From positions 9,038,856 to 9,102,855 of the forward strand of contig OY829645.1 of the NCBI GenBank assembly GCA_963691815.1: DNA of 64,000 nucleotides. Direction: 5' to 3'. Under the pieces are notes generated by a model. It was not told the DNA's origin. It ran no database searches and worked only from the letters and a program-made list of their open reading frames with translations. The translations under genes were made by a program, and so were the position numbers. The number at the start of each line of letters is the position of its first letter. Position 1 is the first letter of the stretch. This DNA comes from Echiichthys vipera (lineage: Eukaryota; Chordata; Actinopteri; Perciformes; Trachinidae). Shown piece after piece: positions 32,943 to 45,148 of the stretch.

Positions 32943-35900
32943 TTATTGGCCTACTTGGTCATCACAGTGCCGTTTTTGTGGGTTCTGTTTTCTGTCAATA
33001 TTCCTGAAAGGCTTGACAGCTGATGTATGTGTCTTCATGTTTTGAAAAGTGAATATACTCCTCTCCTCGTCTGTCAGGGGCAGGGCACTCCGCTTGTACA
33101 GGAATGAATGCTGTTTAGGGAATCCACTGTAAGGAGCAACAGAACATAAATTATGACTGTTGAGTTGCTTTTTTTGGAATAAAAATTCTAACATGAACTG
33201 ACATGTAGTGGTACTTGTCCAGAGAGATGTGTCTGGCGATGGCGTTGTTTTTGCTGCTGAGTCTACAGCCCACACAGGGGCCTGGGGCCAGAGCCACCTC
33301 TTTCTTTTCCTCTGCTTTGTTGTCACCCAACTTCATCACAGACAGTTGAGGGAACGGCTGAAACACACAAAACTAGAGGAGATTAATGCCATTTTGAGAT
33401 AATTGACATTGGCTGGTGCCTGAGCTCTCAAGTCTGATTTACAAAAAATCAGACACTAGGGTTGTCAAAAATTGCTTAAAAATTAATTAATGCTAAAAAT
33501 TTGTATCAGATTAGATACTAATATTCAAAAGTATTGATACTTTTGTTGTCAACAGTGACGTCTCCACCACCTCCAGACGCGTAACGTCACCCAGTTCACC
33601 ACGTCATCTATTTAATCAGTAACGATAATATGGAGCCAAGTCAGCCGAAACACAGAAGATAAAAAGGACTGTAGCTGAATACATTAGCATGGACCAGATC
33701 CCTGTTTACATTGTGGAGAAACCTGACTAACAACAACTTATTCACCAACTGAATCTAAGGTTTAACCACCTCCATGGAATCATTCAATGTCCACATCATC
33801 GGCCTTGTGAGAGGTTAAATACCTGGATCTCCACACCAGTTAGTTGGACCAGTCCCAGCCTGGTCAATTGCGTACATGAACTGATGAAGCCTCTTGGATG
33901 AGAGGTGAAAAGTCTTCCTAGACAAATAACCAAGTCCAGTTACTTTTGACTGAAATTGCTTTGGGGATATGTTCTAGTGAATTTCAGCTCATTGTCTATC
34001 TTTACTATTTTGGTTTTGGTTCCCTCTCATAGCAGCTGTTTTCCGTGAATAGGTTCCAAAATCCCACTTAACACTACATGCTCTAAACTGAGCTAATAAC
34101 AGACGGCCGCTCGGATTTAGGCCGTTCCTCCCAATCACGCCTCTCCAGGTGTCTCCATCATTGCCCACGTGGGCGTTGTAGTCTCCCAGCAGAACTATGG
34201 AGTTCCCTACCGGAGCCCCCTGCAGGACTCCAAACAACAGTCAGAGTTTTCCCCCCTACCACCCCCAGGCGTAAGGAGGCGAACCTCTCGTCCACCGGGA
34301 TAAACTCCAACACTGGGTTTGTGAGTACTTTTTTGGGCTGTGCCCGGCTGGGCTCTGTGGCAAACCCAGCCACCATGCGCTCGCCGGCAAGCCCCGGTCT
34401 TCCTTTGGGCAGGGTCTCTCTTTCTCTTCCTCGATTTTGCATGGGAAAACCTAGTTAGACTAAATTTTCACGTTCACATTACGTGTGTAGAGGAGGATTA
34501 TACATTTATTTAAAGTGAAAGCACGTCCTGTGATGTGACATGACTGCATTATGTGATAGGTCCTTAAAAAAGAGCTCACTGGTGATGGCTAAATAAACAA
34601 CAAAAAAACCCCTCTCCAAATCCACACGAGGTGACTGAAGTCCCTCCTATCTCTTGAATTTCTCTTGGGCATTGTTATAGTTTGTGTGTTCATTATGTCA
34701 TCATCTCTGTCAAAACCATAGTGATCTAAATAACCTAAAATACTGTACCTTCAGCATCATGCCTGGTTTCCTCAGTGAATACTTCTTAGGCTCGTCTTTC
34801 AGTATATCCTGAATTCTCTCTGAGTTTCCTCGCATGTGACACCTGAACTCTGGGAAGGGGCTGTTGCCAGGAAGCAGCTTCTTCAGCCAGCGACAGTACT
34901 GAGCTCTGGCTGTCTCGAGCTGCTCCTGCTGCAGATGCTCTCCTGGGATCAACAGCACAACCACATTACTGGAAAAAAAACCTCAAAGGATTTTAAGCTT
35001 TTCTGTTCATAACTAAACATTAACTTAACAAGCAAGACATTAATGTACTTCACTGGATGGCTGGACAAACAGGCCAGACATTAACAGATTTTTTTTGTTC
35101 ACTGATGATATCACTGAAGTTCCTCCCTTGCAAATCTATTCTCCAGTGTGGTGTGGGAGTGTTACTCACCGGTAAAAACTGATACTGGCTGAAACAGCTG
35201 CCATCTGCTGTTTCGATCAAAACATATCAATATTGGCCCTCAGTACTGAAAAAGAGCTTACAGCCCAGACAGTCATAGAAAAAAATCCATTCTTGGATAC
35301 TCTTAGACTGTTGAATTGTGTGCATTGCTAGATGCAAGTTACAGCCTAGTCTCTCATACACCATCACACACTCCTATGTTTTCTTTTTATAATACAAAAA
35401 GGCAAAGTTGTTACAAGGTGCCTTTGAAACCAAGCCACTCATACTAATTTGTGCGTTTTGGATTACCCACCATTTAAATAAAATGGCACATGCACAGTTT
35501 GTGTGGCAAGAAAACAAAGTACTGCATGTTTCATTTTCTACTTCATATCAGCTCCCATATACATCAATACTTTTGATCATGGCACTTCAACGAAATGCCT
35601 TGAATAAGGATTTCAATAAGTGGAAGGATTTCATATGTTTTAGAAAACTCCTACCATAACAAAATAGTTTCATGACACAGTGAGATGAGGAAAGTCAAGT
35701 ACAGAAAATACAATAAAGATGTTGGGTGTTCACAAGTGAGAACATCTCTGACAGAGAATCTCCTTTTGTGTGCTACATGTGTGACAGAGAAACTCTAGAT
35801 TCTGTCCCTAACTGATTCTCCTGACATTGTTCATATGTGAAGACAGCTTTACCGGAAATTCTGATTGGTTTAATTTGGTAATAAACAACCGAGTCTCTCT

Positions 35901-38900
35901 CCGTTCTTTGATTTTGTCTGATGATTGATTTCAGTGTCTCTCCATTTTTGTTGCTGTCTTTCTGTAAATCACCGTTCTTCTTCACTGTCGGGGGTTTGTT
36001 TTCTTAAGTGTCGGCCACAGCGTGATAGAAATGTCATCAACACGCCGACTCGCTCTACGTGAATACACCGAAGAATGAGCAACTCTATTTACTTATGGGC
36101 TCACCCTGAGATTCATGATCTTTGATTCCTGGTCCGTCAGATTTACACATTTGAGTTCTCACATACAGCTCTGCTGAGTAATGTTTAGATCATTTCAGGT
36201 TTGTAGTGCTTGTGTGAAAAGGGCTTTAGATGGCTACAATGGAAATTTCATTACACAGGAAAAGTACGCCATCAAACTGGACTTATACATTGAAGATGCC
36301 ACACATTTAGCAGTTAAAAGTGTCTTATGGTACACTGATGCAGCACAGCCCACCAGCCAGGTGAATGGTGACAGGAGGTAGGCTGAAGAAAGGGGGAGGT
36401 TTGCTGTGGAGCTGAAAGTCCTCATAGCGCTCACTCCAGGCCCATATGTCTCTTGGAAGTGTAGGCTTCAATATGTTGGCATGTAGGATGTTCTCTCTCC
36501 ATGGCTGGAAGCACAGTGAACAGCAGCATTATCAATGTAACTTCACTACATACACACTATCACTGGTTACCTCTGGAGAGAACAGGTAGTTTACTATTAC
36601 TAGCCATGTCCTCTTATATGCTACTGGGTCATAGAGAAAGAAGACTGAGTAAGACAACAGTCATAAAAATGTGATCCCTGTGCTCATATCCACGTGAATG
36701 TCAATAACCTGAACACTCCTGTTCCTGTAAAAACTAACTACTGAAAGATGAGTGGCATCACCTTCCTCAGCTCTTCCACACGAGCCTCATCTGGGTTTCC
36801 AGGGTTCACTTTGGACTTGTCACTGCTCATACTTGTGACCCAAACTGCAGAGGCAGCTGTGGAGTCATTTTTAGAAGTCAGGTCACCTTGTTCTACTGTA
36901 GCACTGTGATACTGCTGACTGTAGGTAAACCTCCGCGCGGCCATCTGGAGTTATCATTAGAGAAAGCACAATACATTCAAGTTCATGTTCGCTGGGGACT
37001 TCCTTTCTGTGTCCCAGCACAGAAAAATATAGAATAATACCAGCCTTATCCTTTTACCAAAACAACTACTTCATTATGTAGATTTTACAGATCTACTGAC
37101 AATTTGTGAAAACACGTTTAGACTACTGGATGTAGTTGGTTTATTTATTTATTTAATTTATTTATTTGGTTTGGTTGCTAATACAATCATTATTCAACTG
37201 CACAATGTACTCTAATTATACTCTGGTTTCATTATATTAAAGTCACAGTTGGCACCATTTGTTTGATCATATTCACTGAAACCGACACTATGCTCCTATA
37301 GAACAACATAATTCATCCAGTTTTAGAAAAAAAAACTCCTGCGCCCATGTTACAAGACTACAGGCACACGCCTCACGCTAGGTATACGCTACATGACATT
37401 AGCAGTTGCTATCTATGAGTAAGTTAGAAAGCCTACCTTCATGTAGCGTCTACTCCATGCTGTTTATTGATGAGAGAAGACACGGGCGCAATTACAGGAA
37501 TCAGGTGCACGCGCACTGACGGGCACTCGATGGGAGGGAGCGGAGGGGCGAGAGGGTTGTAAACATTCTAAGTCAACTCGATCTGCCAGACTTGGCGACT
37601 GCAGCTTTAACATTGCATTACTTTATACCGCACAATAGTTCCTTTGTACCCTGATATATAAAATGCAGTATGTATCTTTAAAACAGTACTGTACATTATA
37701 TTATATACATCCATCAAACCTGGGCCATCTCCTTGCAGAGCAGCTCCTTGGCTTGCTCATTCGTGTTGAATGTCTGGATGCTGTAGTTATGTGCTGGCCT
37801 GGCTGCAGACTGTTCCACCATTAATACAGCGGCCTCTGGCTTCTGGTTCCGCTCACTTTTCTCTTGCACTTTCTTAATATTGTCCTGGAAAATGATGAAA
37901 CACACAAGTATGAGGCTCTGTTAATAAGTTAGGTTCTGCTCAGAATTATTTAGGAATACAGACCTGAATGAAGTCCTTGGACTGCAAAGGGTGGCTGTTA
38001 AGTTTCCATTTCATGTATTCTCTAGTGTGTGTGTCGAGCGGTGCATGTCTTTTCATGCAGACAGGCAGAGTGGTCATGTCCACCTCAGTGTTTGGCCGTT
38101 TTTTTTGCACCCACTGGACAGGATATGTGCCATACTCCTTGCTCATGCTGAGAATCATGTCAGCTGAGGGAAAGAGGCTGGACTGCACCACATCTTTGAG
38201 TTGCCTTACTTGACAAAGCTGGCTTAACCTAGGCAAAATATAAAACACTTGTAATGTAATAAATAGTTACCATGGTGAATAATATTATGCCATTTATTAC
38301 ATTTTAGCCAGAAATATACCTTTTATGTATGTAGTTAACTTGAAAAAGATGAATTCATGCATAATTTGTAAGGATCATACCAGTGTATTTACAAGTTTTA
38401 GCTGCTTAACTAAAGTATGTATAAGTATGTATACTTTAATTACATGATTTGTATTGTAGTTCATTTTATTTTACCCAATATAATCTTTATCCAAGCAAGC
38501 TCGGGTAACAAATTATCTTGTCAAACTACTATTTCCTATGTCAGTGCTTTGTTTACAGCTTGTTTCACATCCCCCCAATTGCCAAAAAATAATGAATAAA
38601 TTCTGCTTTAAACATAACAGCAGAGTTTGCTGTAATGTACGGTATTCATGATTTGTAGTAAATAGAGTAAAACAGGCAAATCACAGGTATGGTCCAATAA
38701 AACCACTATAACCTCACTAAATGGGTACCTTAACAAAGCTTGGTAGCAGGGTCGGGGGACCATGCCTCGAATGTAGACCAGAGGATGTGCCATGATGGTC
38801 TCTATTGACTCATATAAATGGATAGGACTCAGGCCCACATCTAATGAGTCATAGATGCGCCTGAAGAAACCCAGGTTTGAATTGTAGAGGACTATCACCT

Positions 38901-41900
38901 GCTCTTCCTCACTCCCAATTAGCCTGCAAAACATCACACAAGTTGCAGATTCTCATTGGAATTTAAACAGTTTCCAAATAGACAGCACAGCTGAAAACTG
39001 GTTGTATGAGTTGTTAGGGCAGATACTGTTCATGGGCTTACTTCATAGGAACAGCCTCCCAAAGTCTCTTCACTGCTTTATGTTTCAGTCCTTCAAGAAC
39101 AAAGATGTGTGTCCTCCTATCTAGCACATGGAATCCTGTAACAAAATCCAGATCCTTGCTCTCATCATGCTTGAAATTCATTATGTAATTTGATAGGGCT
39201 TTCTCTATTTTTTCCAGGGATTGTGAGCCCAGATGGAAAGCTGATGCATTGATTTTGAGGATTTCTGACCTCAGCTTGGTCATGAAAAAGAAGTTGTTGT
39301 AATCAAAGAGGTAGATGATGCGTCCAAACAGACCATCACAGGACTCGAGTTCACAGCAGTCATTCTTAATGTTGAGTGGAAAAGCTATTTCAACCTTGAC
39401 TTTTAGTTGAGAATTGGCATCAAAATAATGGCCTTGTGGCATGGGCTCCATGCTAGCTGCTGTTTCTGTCGTCTTCTTGTTCTGTGCACTACGTTCCCTG
39501 TCCAGCAGCGGAGGTGGAGGGCAGCATTTGATTTGTAAGTGCACCTTTAGGGTTCTCTTCCCAAGTAGCAGCTCAGATAAGTTCAGCCTAGCAATACCAT
39601 GAGTGTTCATGACTGCTGTCTTCTGTTTTATTAGTGCCACACCACACAGGATGTCATCATCTGACTGAATTTGAGTTTTTGGAGTTTCTTCCAACTTTCT
39701 GTCACGATCATGAACCTCTATCTCTAGAGGTGGACTGAAGAGGAACTCTTTGAGCTCTTCAGGACTCATCAAGCCAGTCAGGATCACATTCACATCTTGG
39801 AAGTAGATGTTGGTACCATGCTTGTGATAGTTTGATCTGTGCATGTTCAAGTTGTGGAACTTGTACTGGCAATATACAGGCACACATTTTTCCTGGGAAA
39901 ACAAAAACATTGAACCATCTCAAATCACAGCTCATTGTTAAATGCATAAGCGTGTATATCTAATTCTAACACTCTATCCCGCTGTTTGTCACAGCCCTCA
40001 GCGTTTGACACAGACGCACAAGGCATAAGTATGTCTAGCTGTAAATCTGAGAATCTGTGTAGGGAGGATGGGTTGAATAAACACAGGATCTAACCCTAAC
40101 CAAAGTTTAGGTTTTGTTTCCTAAACATAACCGCATAGTTTTGTTTGAATTCCCTGTGTTTAAAACAGCAACCGTAGTGGAGCATCACAGTTTGATGCAC
40201 AGGGCTACCAAGCGCATTAACAAATGTTGCCACGGGGTCCTGATAAATCAGCCATTTGTGGCGAGCTGAGATGAGAATGGGTTGAAGCTAAATAGCGAAT
40301 TAAGAAGGGAATGTATTCAACACACAAGTGAAGTACACGCTTTGTATTAATTGTGATATTGTTAAGACGCACCTGTAGGACATGGAAAGTGACCGGGGAA
40401 GAAGGCATTGAGGTGGCTGACAGAATTGTGATCACCAGTGGATTGAGTTCAGCCTTCAGTTGGTCAGATATTAATGATTGGTCCAGAGAGATGTTGCACA
40501 AGACCTCAACTACACCAGATGAACAGACTGGGAAGCGTTCTGTCAATGACGTCTCACCTGGCAGTCACAAAAACAAATCACTACAAAATGTTTTCTTTCA
40601 TGGTTAATATTTTGTCTGAAATTTTAAAACGTATGGTCCATCCATATTGCATAGATCTCCATGACATTTAGCAGAGACATTCAAAGAGGATGAATCCCAA
40701 TGACTGGTGACCTGTTGACATTTACTCTAGTGCTACCGTGAGTTTGACACTTTTAGTTTTGAGTGAAATGTCTGACATTCCCTCCATCCTCAGCTGTACT
40801 TTGTTTTAGTGCTACTTAACTAATCTTAGCATCATAACACATTAAACTAATGATAAAGAATAGAGTAAATATTAGCATGTTATTATTGTAATTTTGAGTA
40901 TGTTAGCATATTATTAGCATTTAGTGCAAAACACCACTTTGCCTAAGTGCAGCCTCATAGAATTACTAGCATGGTTGCAGACCCTAATTTCTAGTATAAT
41001 AAGTAATACCTAGACAAAAGTTGCTTAATGATGCTTGTACAGTAACTACGTTGGACCACATTTTTGGCCATCATTCGACTATAATTACATTTTCTTCTAC
41101 AAGATAAATCTAAGGGGTGAAAACCAGAAAAAACATTACTTAACACATAATTATGTGTTTTTTTCAGACCTTCCTCTCAACTTTGCCTTTTTTTAAACTG
41201 ATAAACTGCCTTACTGGATATGTTTACCTCTTCCAGGCATCCAAAAATAGAATAAAGATAAAAGTAACACTGAGGTAGAAGTGGTTATAACCAGGAGACA
41301 TATACAACTGATAATCAAGGGTCGCGGGTTAACAATGATTTGTTTTAAACACCATTTTAGATTAATGAAAGGTTAACTCACCTGCCAACAAATGAATGGG
41401 ACTGATTTCAACTGAGGCAGTACCATTCTTTTTGATATCCTCAAGGTTGAAAGCATCAGGTTTTTGAAAATCTGCTTCAATATGAGGAGACAGTTATTTT
41501 TTATTAACAGGGTTATGAAAACCAGTGTGCATACACAAACCAGTATGGCATCATTGTTTACCAGTGATTATATGTCATAATATGGTAGAAATTGTAGACT
41601 ACCTGTTTCTGTGCCAACCTCTGAATCGGAATGAAACAATATATCACTTCTGTGCTTTTTAGATGTACTTGACTTCCTCTCACTTGAGGTTCTCATTTTG
41701 TTTACCAAAGTCTTGATACTGCCTGAGAATGAAGATATCTTTTCATATAAAAACACAGTAATCAATTAGTTTGGGTTATTTTTTAAGCAAGTTGAAATTG
41801 ATACTCACCACACATGTCTGTTACATCCCCAGGCTGATCTTGTGTAAATTTAAAGGCTTTCAGCCTTTCACAGCGGGCCTGGCTGGACAATCTCTCCTTA

Positions 41901-42892
41901 CTATTCCATATCTGGAGCTTGATCTTATGAGGAAGTAGACTGATCAGCATCTCCCTGTTGACCCTGACTTGGAAATTCTGGGTCCAACCAACCCATGCCT
42001 GATCTCCTTCGTGCCATGTTCTCAAAATCTGTTACAATATTCACATATTTATTTTTGCAATAGAGGTACTTACTTTTCAAGACCAGGATGTTCTGAAATG
42101 TTTGTTACCAGATATCAACTCTTTCATGACAATAACCCCTGAGCAGTGATGGGTCATTTGATGTAACTCTAGACAATGTAGCTGCTTTATTGTTGTTGAG
42201 TCAGGATGCCCATGAATTGTTTATGAAGGGATACTCTCACACACAGACACATAGACACACACACACACACACATCTAGCAGGACATGTTTACCTTGAGCT
42301 CTTCTTCTTTGTACATTTTGGCTGCTGGCCCAAACAATACGAGGTCCACTTTTACTGTCTCTGCATCACCTGGCAACAACTTGTATTCAATATGATAGCA
42401 GCTCTGAGCTTTATGGGCTTTCACCAAAACAGTACATGAGTCCTTATTTGTTTTCTTAGCCTTTTCCGGAGCTTCAGGGACATCAACGTCTTCCACTAAA
42501 AGAGACAAATGTTTATTAATTAGATCAATGATGACGTTAATCTGTTATCTATAACTACATTAGAAGTAACACAAATATTTTCACACTTTTTCAGTTTGAG
42601 TACTTATCAATGTTGCCATAGAGCTCATGTCAGTAGTATATATATTATATATGACAAACCTACCTCTTGGGACAGCTAGGGCAATATCAACTGTCCATGT
42701 GACGTAATAGGAGCTGTCATCTGTGCGTGTTGTGATATCCTCACTTGAAGCTGACCTATTTTCCAAACCATGCTTCATGGACAACAAATCAGTCTCAAGG
42801 ATGAGTGGGTTTTCCTGTCCTTTATCTGTAACGTTTCCATCATCACAGTCTGACTGTGAATTGCAAAGACCCGTCTCTGACATGTTGGCCAT
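32943..42892 (-). CDS. cfap92: CFAP92 (KIAA1257-like), cilia- and flagella-associated protein 92
   Basis: This is a little-studied protein named as a cilia/flagella-associated factor. Coding exons in transcript order: 42892-42664, 42495-42293, 42028-41809, 41722-41603, 41471-41382, 40557-40373, 39892-39042, 38923-38729, 38228-37964, 37884-37720, 36944-36762, 36504-36354, 35197-35170, 34968-34749, 33357-33215, 33126-32943. Junctions are GT-AG and phases agree throughout, giving 3432 bases or about 1143 residues. Recognisable stretches are LNPLVITILSATSMPSSPV and, in the 851-base exon, EKCVPVYCQYKF. I see no enzyme motif, signal peptide or membrane segment. The identity rests on remembered similarity and on the conserved place between ACAD9 and EFCC1. 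The weakest parts are the exon 12 donor and the 28-base exon 13. Confidence 0.85.
33459..33970. repeat. Dispersed repeats in CFAP92 intron 14
   Basis: A block near 33459-33560 (AGGGTTGTCAAAAATTGC with AGTATTGATACTTTTGTTG) resembles the ends of a common fish hAT-type MITE. A block near 33880-33950 (GATGAAGCCTCTTGGATGAG and AGGTGAAAAGTCTTCC) matches, from general knowledge, a very frequent fish repeat. Neither copy has both ends. Confidence 0.45.
33989..34442 (-). pseudogene. Non-LTR retrotransposon endonuclease fragment
   Basis: Overlapping - strand frames give VLEFIPVDERFASLRLGVVG and then SIVLLGDYNAHVGNDGDTWR with GVIGRNGLNPSG. The GDYNAHVG block is the metal-binding part of an AP-type LINE endonuclease. 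The family differs from the L1 copies at 20-27 kb. No reverse transcriptase follows, so it is a short, broken fragment in a CFAP92 intron. Confidence 0.7.
35170..35197 (-). CDS. cfap92: CFAP92 candidate 28-base microexon
   Basis: The flanking exons (36504-36354 and 34968-34749) do not share a phase unless a small exon lies between them. A strong donor, ACCG|gtgagt, at 35170 and an upstream acceptor (gatggcag) give CTGTTTCAGCCAGTATCAGT and then TTTTACCG. This restores the frame as AVSASISFYR before NVVVLLIPGEHL. Alternative acceptors a few bases upstream would also work with a different upstream donor. This is a prediction only. Confidence 0.5.
39042..39892 (-). CDS. cfap92: CFAP92 large central exon
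   Basis: This 851-base exon encodes about 284 residues. It starts EKCVPVYCQYKFHNLNMHRS and includes NIYFQDVNVILTGLMSPEEL, a proline-rich linker with CCPPPPLLDRE, and a lysine-rich terminus ending EAVPMK. The acceptor is tttcccag and the donor is ATGAA|gtaagc. It is the most strongly coding-looking exon of the gene and the best single anchor for homology searches. Confidence 0.9.
39955..40200. repeat. Dispersed CTAAACCTAACC-type repeat fragment
   Basis: It contains TCTAACCCTAACCAAAG, TTTTGTTTCCTAAACATAAC and GTAGTGGAGCATCACA with a following AGGGCTACCAA. The same ordered words occur at 58490-58635 (CTATAACCCTAATCAAGTGG, TGTAGTGGAGCACCA, AGGGCTACC). A related piece in reverse is at 55720-55800. 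This is a common fish interspersed repeat of unassigned class. Confidence 0.6.
40558..41381. other. CFAP92 intron 5
   Basis: About 820 bases of AT-rich sequence without recognisable repeats or exons. Its acceptor is followed directly by GTGAGAC, so the junction CAG|GTGAG looks like a donor as well. Confidence 0.6.
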
Positions 42893-43920
42893 GGGGTCTT
42901 ATATCACTGTAACATTTTCAATGAAAAAAACAAGAAAAGGGAAAATGAAATGAATGTGTTCTATAGCCACTATAAAACAGTATATATATTTATATTATAA
43001 ATATATTATATATTATTATATATATTATTATATATTATATATATTTTTTACAATAATCTTAATTAAACCTTAGTTTACCCTTTAAACACATGATAGCCAG
43101 AGACATATGAATTAATTTGAAATTGTGAAAACTAAATACTTTTAAAACACCTTAAATACCTTATTTTCTAACACCATTAATTATCAAATTAAGTATATAT
43201 GAATTGCTCTTCCTCCTATCAATGTACACATTAGTTTGAGATATGTGTCGATAATCATCACGTTGGAATTGTTGATGTAGTGTCTGGAATATTTTCAGGT
43301 GGAAATGAATGATATTTGAAGGGATTAACATATTCAGTACTCAGGTAATAATGGGTTTAACCTATAGATTGGTGTAAATTAATACAGTTAACCATTATAA
43401 TACAGTTTACAGATTAAGGGGGTTTTGAGGGATTGGAACCCTTTAATTTTACAAAGTATAGGTACCCTAATATATTAGATTGAATGAATGTATCATTTTA
43501 GCACCTCAAAATCAAATAAAAATGCATTGATTACACAATTATCAATAAGTCACTTGATTGGATTTGGGTAGTTTTTAAATTTAATTTAGTTACAGTTAGC
43601 TACTGTACCGTTACAGTCTATAAAACGTTAGTCTGTAGGCTATTTCTAAATTGCAAGTTGCTTTAAGTTAGCTAGCTCATTCTGGAAATGGAAGAACATA
43701 TTAATTATCTGACAACTATGCTTGTGTTTCAGTAATACGTTACAGTTGTTTCTCTTTTGTGCGCAATGCTCACCTCCTGTCGGCCCGGATAAGAGTCTGA
43801 AGTGGTCGTGAAACGCTAACGTCAAAGACGTTTAACGTTAATTTCAAGTTTTCTTGAAAACTCCAATGTGAAATACAATTGTTATAACTACGCCTACCTC
43901 TGCACTTCTTCTCCCTTTAC

Positions 43921-44035
43921 CTGGACTTTCCATAGCTGCTAAGTCATTAAACTTAGTAAAATTGAGTGTTATGTGCCGTCAGTAAAGTGAACTGTCACAC
44001 AAAGTTACTACAACACATATCTCTGAGTACAGCGC
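43921..44035 (-). promoter_or_regulatory. Probable CFAP92 5' UTR exon and promoter
   Basis: On the - strand, AAGTCCAG|gtaaag at 43921 is a good splice donor. The matching acceptor gttacag|TG at 42907/42906 begins the exon that holds the start codon at 42892. The first exon would contain the tiny frame ATG-GAA-AGT-CCA-G, spliced to TG-ATA-TAA, a 6-codon upstream ORF. Transcription probably starts between 43921 and the X-box-like motif at 44036. The start site itself is inferred. Confidence 0.45.
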
Positions 44036-44049
44036 GTCGCCATGACAAC
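44036..44049. promoter_or_regulatory. RFX X-box-like motif
   Basis: GTCGCCATGACAAC matches the imperfect palindrome bound by RFX factors (GTNRCC-N0-3-RGYAAC) with one mismatch. RFX X-boxes sit close upstream of many ciliary genes, and CFAP92 is such a gene. The motif lies about 115 bases before the presumed first donor. A P-like transposon begins 38 bases further out. Function is inferred from motif and position. Confidence 0.55.
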
Positions 44050-44227
44050 CACTGTAGTGAAGGAAGTGAGGCGTGTAGCTGTCCTCACCATAGACATATA
44101 AAGAGTAGATGCCGCATCGAACGTTGGGCCGCGAGAAATGCGGCCGCCATCTTGGATCGGTCATCCTACCAGATAAGTTCTATGAGTGACTCGTTGAGCC
44201 TATGAGTTGAGCAGCAGAAGGAACAAG

Positions 44228-44290
44228 ATGCCAGAGCACTGTGCAGCGTATTCCTGCTCTAATCTAATATTACAATATTACAATTCATAA
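44228..44290 (+). pseudogene. THAP-domain start remnant of a P-like transposase
   Basis: ATG opens a 20-codon frame reading MPEHCAAYSCSNLILQYYNS before TAA. The MP-x-x-CAA-x-x-C-x-N opening is the hallmark start of the THAP zinc-finger (its first Cys pair). The rest of the finger and the catalytic domain are missing, so the element is non-autonomous. Confidence 0.65.
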
Positions 44291-44746
44291 TCAGTACGGT
44301 ACAGTACAGTTTTAAACAATTATACATAAATCCATGCATTTTTGAATGTTATAGTGAGTCCCTCAGGCTGTGGCAGGTAGATAAATATTTAGCTGCCAGA
44401 GGAGCTGCTGTCCCTTATTTTATTATTATTATCTTGTCACAGTAGAGGCGTGGAGATTAGCCTCTGTGGGAATGTTAGTTAATTTACCCCCCGGCCAGAT
44501 GTGTGTGTGCAAGCCTGTGTGTGTGTGTGTGTGTGTGTGTGCCTGTGTAGATATGAAAGGAGAAGCAGGGAGGAGAGGGGTTGTCGTACATGTGGTCTAG
44601 TGTAAATGGATTGCACATTTCCAGCAGTAGGTCAGCGGAGGATGTGCTGTGGTTTCATGAGAGGAAGACACTTCAGAGACAGTTAATCTCAGGTCACCTC
44701 AGATATTCTCAGTTTTGTTTTTTTAAATATTGAACATGACATTGAG

Positions 44747-45148
44747 ATGAATTATGAGATAATTTTTCATGTCATGTCACTTTTTTTTTTTAAAGTTTAT
44801 ACTATCAAAGGAGAAGTTGCAGAATCTGACCAATATCCTTTGCTGTTAAACTGTTTCATCAAACAGGAGCAACATGATGTGGGGTTTATTATAAAGAATG
44901 AATCAGAGATTTACGAGGCAAGCGTGAACATGTATTTCCACTCTGTGCCCGATATTCTCACAGCTGAACAAAATGTTCCATACATTTTTACTTGGTTCTC
45001 CACATCTCCACTTAAAGCAGGACGAACGTCACATGTTTGTAAAGCAGAACTGATGAGTCCAGGCTTTTTTGGTTCAGTTGTACCACAGAAGTTGAAACAG
45101 TCTGAAAAGAAAAAATCATACATTTATTTAACTAAGGAAAAATCTTAA
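44747..45148 (+). other. Unassigned 133-codon open frame inside the P-like element
   Basis: The frame begins in an AT-rich stretch; from residue 17 it reads VYTIKGEVAESDQYPLLLNC and later FTWFSTSPLKAGRTSHVCKA, with no stops and ordinary composition. It ends in a lysine-rich tail. A second frame (45154-45525, 123 codons) follows within six bases in the same phase family. I do not recognise either. They could be captured sequence, an eroded transposase region or chance. Coding status is unproven. Confidence 0.3.
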
